Shown here in pieces: positions 61,889 to 64,000 of a stretch of DNA of 64,000 nucleotides; position 1 is the first letter of the stretch, and the number at the start of each line of letters is the position of its first letter. The notes below the pieces were generated by a model, which worked only from the letters and a program-made list of their open reading frames with translations, was not told where the DNA came from and did not search any database. The DNA is taken from the NCBI RefSeq assembly GCF_000016425.1, contig NC_009380.1, positions 3,724,144-3,788,143 on the forward strand. Reading direction: 5' to 3'. Position numbers and translations under genes: made by a program. The DNA is from Salinispora tropica CNB-440. GTDB taxonomy: Bacteria; Actinomycetota; Actinomycetes; Mycobacteriales; Micromonosporaceae.

Positions 61889-63040
61889 GTGAACGCCTCT
61901 CCGGTCTACCTGGACGCCGCCTCCGCCGCGCCACTGCACCCTGTCGCCCGACAGGCCCTGCTGGCCGCCCTCGACGACGGCTGGGCCGACCCACAACGGC
62001 TCTACACCCAGGCTCGACGTGCGCGTCAACTCCTCGACGCGGCGCGGGAGGCCGCCGCGGCCACCCTCGGCGTTCGACCGGACGAGCTCTCCTTCACCCC
62101 GAGCGGTACCGCTGCCGCGCACTCGGCCGTCCTTGGCGGGCTCTCCGGACGTCGCCGGACCGGGTCCGGCCTGGTGCACTCGGCGATCGAACACTCGGCA
62201 GTGCTACACGCCGCCGAGCGGCACGTAGCCGGGGGCGGCACGGCGACGTCGGTCCCGGTCGACCGGACTGGCCGGATCGATCTGGACGCCTGGTCGGCGG
62301 CGGTCGGCGCGTCCGGCACCGCGCTCGCCGCCCTGATCGCCGCGAGCCACGAGGTCGGCACCGTGCAGCCGGTCGCCGAAGCCGGTGCCGCCTGCGCCAC
62401 CGCCGGCGTGCCGCTCTACGTTGACGCAGCGCAGGTGGTCGGGCATGTGCCGGTGCCGGCAGGCTGGTCGGTGCTGACCGCGAGCGCCCACAAGTGGGGC
62501 GGACCGCCGGGAGTCGGCGTGTTGGTGGTTCGCAAGGGCACCCGCTGGGAGTCGCCGTGGCCGGTGGACGAACGCGAGTCGGGGCGGACCCCGGGGGTGG
62601 TGAACCTACCGGCGGTCGTCGCGGCGGCGGCGAGTCTGCGCGCGGCGGCGGCCGACGCGGACGCACGGGCGGCCCGACTCGCCCGCCTGGTGGACCGGAT
62701 CCGGGCCCGGGTAGCGACCGACGTGCCGGATGTGGAGGTGGTCGGTGATCCCGAACATCGACTGCCGCACCTGGTGACCTTCTCCTGCCTCTACGTCGAT
62801 GGTGAGGCGCTGCTGCACGCGTTGGACCGGCGCGGCTTCGCCGTCTCCTCCGGGTCGTCGTGCACGTCGTCGACGCTACGCCCGTCGCACGTGCTGGCGG
62901 CGATGGGAGTGTTGTCGCACGGCAATGTTCGGGTCTCGCTGCACCAGGACACGACCGAGGCCGACGTGGAGCGGTTCCTGACCGAGCTGCCGGGGATCGT
63001 GACCGCACTGCGGGCCGAGGCGGGCGTGGTGGGGCTGTGA
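61889..63040 (+). CDS. NifS/IscS-type cysteine desulfurase
   Basis: This 383-residue PLP enzyme removes sulfur from cysteine as a persulfide. It has VYLDAASAAPLHPVAR at the start, the PLP lysine in TASAHKWGGPPGVGVL near residue 200, IEHSAVLHAAE, YVDAAQVVGHV and the catalytic cysteine region SSGSSCTSSTLRPSHVL near 325. The shortened loop around that cysteine is as in group II-like actinobacterial enzymes. GTG 61889 gives the standard N-terminus; a longer frame would enter the ctaC promoter region. Its stop overlaps the start of a TusA-like gene (GTGA), so sulfur is presumably handed to that partner. Confidence 0.9.
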   Translation: MNASPVYLDAASAAPLHPVARQALLAALDDGWADPQRLYTQARRARQLLDAAREAAAATLGVRPDELSFTPSGTAAAHSAVLGGLSGRRRTGSGLVHSAIEHSAVLHAAERHVAGGGTATSVPVDRTGRIDLDAWSAAVGASGTALAALIAASHEVGTVQPVAEAGAACATAGVPLYVDAAQVVGHVPVPAGWSVLTASAHKWGGPPGVGVLVVRKGTRWESPWPVDERESGRTPGVVNLPAVVAAAASLRAAAADADARAARLARLVDRIRARVATDVPDVEVVGDPEHRLPHLVTFSCLYVDGEALLHALDRRGFAVSSGSSCTSSTLRPSHVLAAMGVLSHGNVRVSLHQDTTEADVERFLTELPGIVTALRAEAGVVGL

Positions 63041-63267
63041 CGGCGCCCGAGGTAGTCGACTGCCGGGGGCAGCGCTGCCCCCTACCGGTGATCGCGGTGG
63101 CCCGCCGCCTGCCCGAGCTGCCGGTGGGCACCCTCGTCCGGGTGCTGGCCGACGATCCGGCCGCCGCGGTGGACCTGCCCGCCTGGTGCCGACTTCGAGG
63201 TCAGGAGTTCGTGGGCCGGGTGGACGGTCCCGACGGCCCGGGATTCGACGTTCGCCGCCGGCGCTGA
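63037..63267 (+). CDS. TusA/SirA-like sulfur-carrier protein
   Basis: This 76-residue protein has the sulfurtransferase motif DCRGQRCPLPVIAVARRL near residue 8, where the CPxP cysteine takes up the persulfide. LPVGTLVRVLADDPAAAVDL completes the small alpha-beta fold. In E. coli, TusA receives sulfur from IscS for tRNA thiolation and molybdenum cofactor; here it is translationally coupled to a cysteine desulfurase, giving a dedicated donor-acceptor pair. The last codons and stop lie in a terminator stem. The final acceptor is unknown. Confidence 0.87.
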   Translation: MTAPEVVDCRGQRCPLPVIAVARRLPELPVGTLVRVLADDPAAAVDLPAWCRLRGQEFVGRVDGPDGPGFDVRRRR

Positions 63268-63294
63268 CCCCGAGGCCCGGGGCCAGCGCCGGCG
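63256..63294. terminator. Bidirectional hairpin overlapping the tusA-like stop
   Basis: CGCCGGCGCTG (63256-63266) pairs perfectly with CAGCGCCGGCG (63284-63294), and the loop itself can form a CCCC/GGGG stem. The left arm contains the last codons and two bases of the stop of the TusA-like gene; the right arm ends six bases before the convergent kinase stop. Confidence 0.75.
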
Positions 63295-63299
63295 TGAGA

Positions 63300-64000
63300 T
63301 CACGGCACCAGGTGCGGGCGAACCTCTTCGGCAGCCGCGTCGCCGTACGACTCGGCGAGCCGCTTGACGAAGAGGTCCCGGCGGAGCTGGTACTCCTGGG
63401 TGCCGACCGCCTCCAGCACGAGGGTGGCGAGCAACGAGCCGACCTGGGCGGCCCGCTCCAGCCCAAGGCCCCAGGAGAGCGCGGCGAAGAAGCCGGCCCG
63501 GAACCCGTCGCCGACTCCCGTCGGGTCGATGGCGCGGATCTCTCGGGCGATCGGCACATGGATCGGATCCACGTCCCGTCCGGCGATCTCCACACCCTGC
63601 TTGCCCAAGGTGGTCACCCGCACCTTGACCAAGTCGAGCAGCTCCTCGTCACTGAGGCCGGCCTTGCTCTGTAGCAGCGACTTCTCGTACTCGTTGGTCA
63701 TCAGGTACTCGGCGCCCTCAACCAGCGCGACGACATCCTCACCGGGCATCCGGGCCAGCTGCTGGGAGGGGTCGGCCGCGAACGCGTATCCCCGCGCCCG
63801 GCACTCGGCGGAGTGGCGCAGCATCGCCTCCGGGTCGTTGGCACCGACCAGCACCAGGTCGAGGCCGCCGGACCGGTCGGCGATCGGCTCCAGCTCGATG
63901 TTGCGCGCCTCGCTCATCGCCCCTGCGTAGAAGGAGGCGATCTGGCACATCTCGGTGTCGGTGGTGCAGACGAAGCGGGCGGTGTGGGCGATCTCGCTCA
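63300..64000 (-). CDS. adoK: Adenosine kinase-like PfkB kinase (Rv2202c type), 5' truncated
   Basis: The frame is open through the window edge, so the N-terminal part is missing and 232 residues are visible. The first visible codons read SEIAHTARFVCTTDTEMCQI, continuing with ASFYAGAMSEARNIEL, which resembles M. tuberculosis adenosine kinase AdoK (Rv2202c). The C-terminal PfkB signature is IDPTGVGDGFRAGFFAAL with the catalytic aspartate, and LEAVGTQEYQL ends in family style. AdoK phosphorylates adenosine to AMP and is structurally a ribokinase. Its position after ctaC/ctaF in the block agrees. Another nucleoside or sugar substrate cannot be excluded from this fragment. Confidence 0.88.
   Translation of the reverse strand, partial: SEIAHTARFVCTTDTEMCQIASFYAGAMSEARNIELEPIADRSGGLDLVLVGANDPEAMLRHSAECRARGYAFAADPSQQLARMPGEDVVALVEGAEYLMTNEYEKSLLQSKAGLSDEELLDLVKVRVTTLGKQGVEIAGRDVDPIHVPIAREIRAIDPTGVGDGFRAGFFAALSWGLGLERAAQVGSLLATLVLEAVGTQEYQLRRDLFVKRLAESYGDAAAEEVRPHLVP

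Overview
The window is high-GC actinobacterial DNA with many GTG starts, Shine-Dalgarno motifs of the AGGAGG type and some leaderless TANNNT promoters. Gene content and order (metF, polyprenyl synthase, Rv2175c-like/pknL pair, aroG, Rv2179c-like nuclease, glk, acyl-CoA synthetase, pimB, DnaQ-UvrC-like nuclease, trpD, ctaE-qcrCAB, ctaC-ctaF, adoK) follow a chromosomal block conserved from Mycobacterium to Streptomyces. The repeat family and the overall flavour suggest a Micromonosporaceae member such as Salinispora or Micromonospora; that genus-level guess is inference. No tRNA, rRNA, CRISPR array, transposase or phage gene was recognised.

Layout. 0-10 kb: the end of a carotenoid-type desaturase, a CDP-alcohol transferase, metF, polyprenyl diphosphate synthase, a DNA-binding protein divergent from a PASTA-type Ser/Thr kinase, endonuclease IV, threonine aldolase and DAHP synthase. 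10-24 kb: accessory carbohydrate region with a lipoprotein, a secreted GH18 chitinase, and a coherent alpha-mannoside locus (LacI regulator, sugar kinase, AGE-family isomerase, ABC sugar transporter, large secreted GH92 alpha-mannosidase). 24-35 kb: proC, a PPi-type phosphofructokinase, a 3'-5' exoribonuclease, a Crp-like regulator, otsA, an alpha/beta-hydrolase fold protein, a flavin monooxygenase, a decayed gene remnant and glucokinase. 35-53 kb: acyl-CoA synthetase, a two-component system, a SAM methyltransferase with an EAL protein, pimB-type mannosyltransferase, an M48 protease, a NYN-domain protein, an exonuclease/GIY-YIG fusion, a RelA/SpoT homologue, Nudix hydrolase, sugar nucleotidyltransferase and a stand-alone RAM domain. 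53-64 kb: the respiratory core (qcrB, qcrA, qcrC, ctaE, ctaG-like, ctaF, ctaC), trpD, a cysteine desulfurase/TusA pair and a 5'-truncated adenosine kinase.

How parts work together. The inferred mannoside pathway is: extracellular GH92 releases mannose, the lipoprotein-dependent ABC transporter imports it, the AGE-family enzyme isomerises it to fructose, and the PfkB kinase makes fructose 6-phosphate. A near-identical palindrome built on GACAACGTTGTC lies at both divergent promoters, which suggests that the local LacI protein controls import and hydrolysis. The bc1 and oxidase genes encode an actinobacterial bcc-aa3 supercomplex, but oxidase subunit I (ctaD) is not in the window.

The most unusual structures are short translated leader ORFs wedged between genes. 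One is built from two copies of a dispersed 49-bp repeat (31.0-31.1 kb) and overlaps both neighbours by four bases. A shorter, degenerate relative of it lies at the aroG/threonine aldolase junction, and a separate 12-codon ORF precedes the RAM-domain gene.
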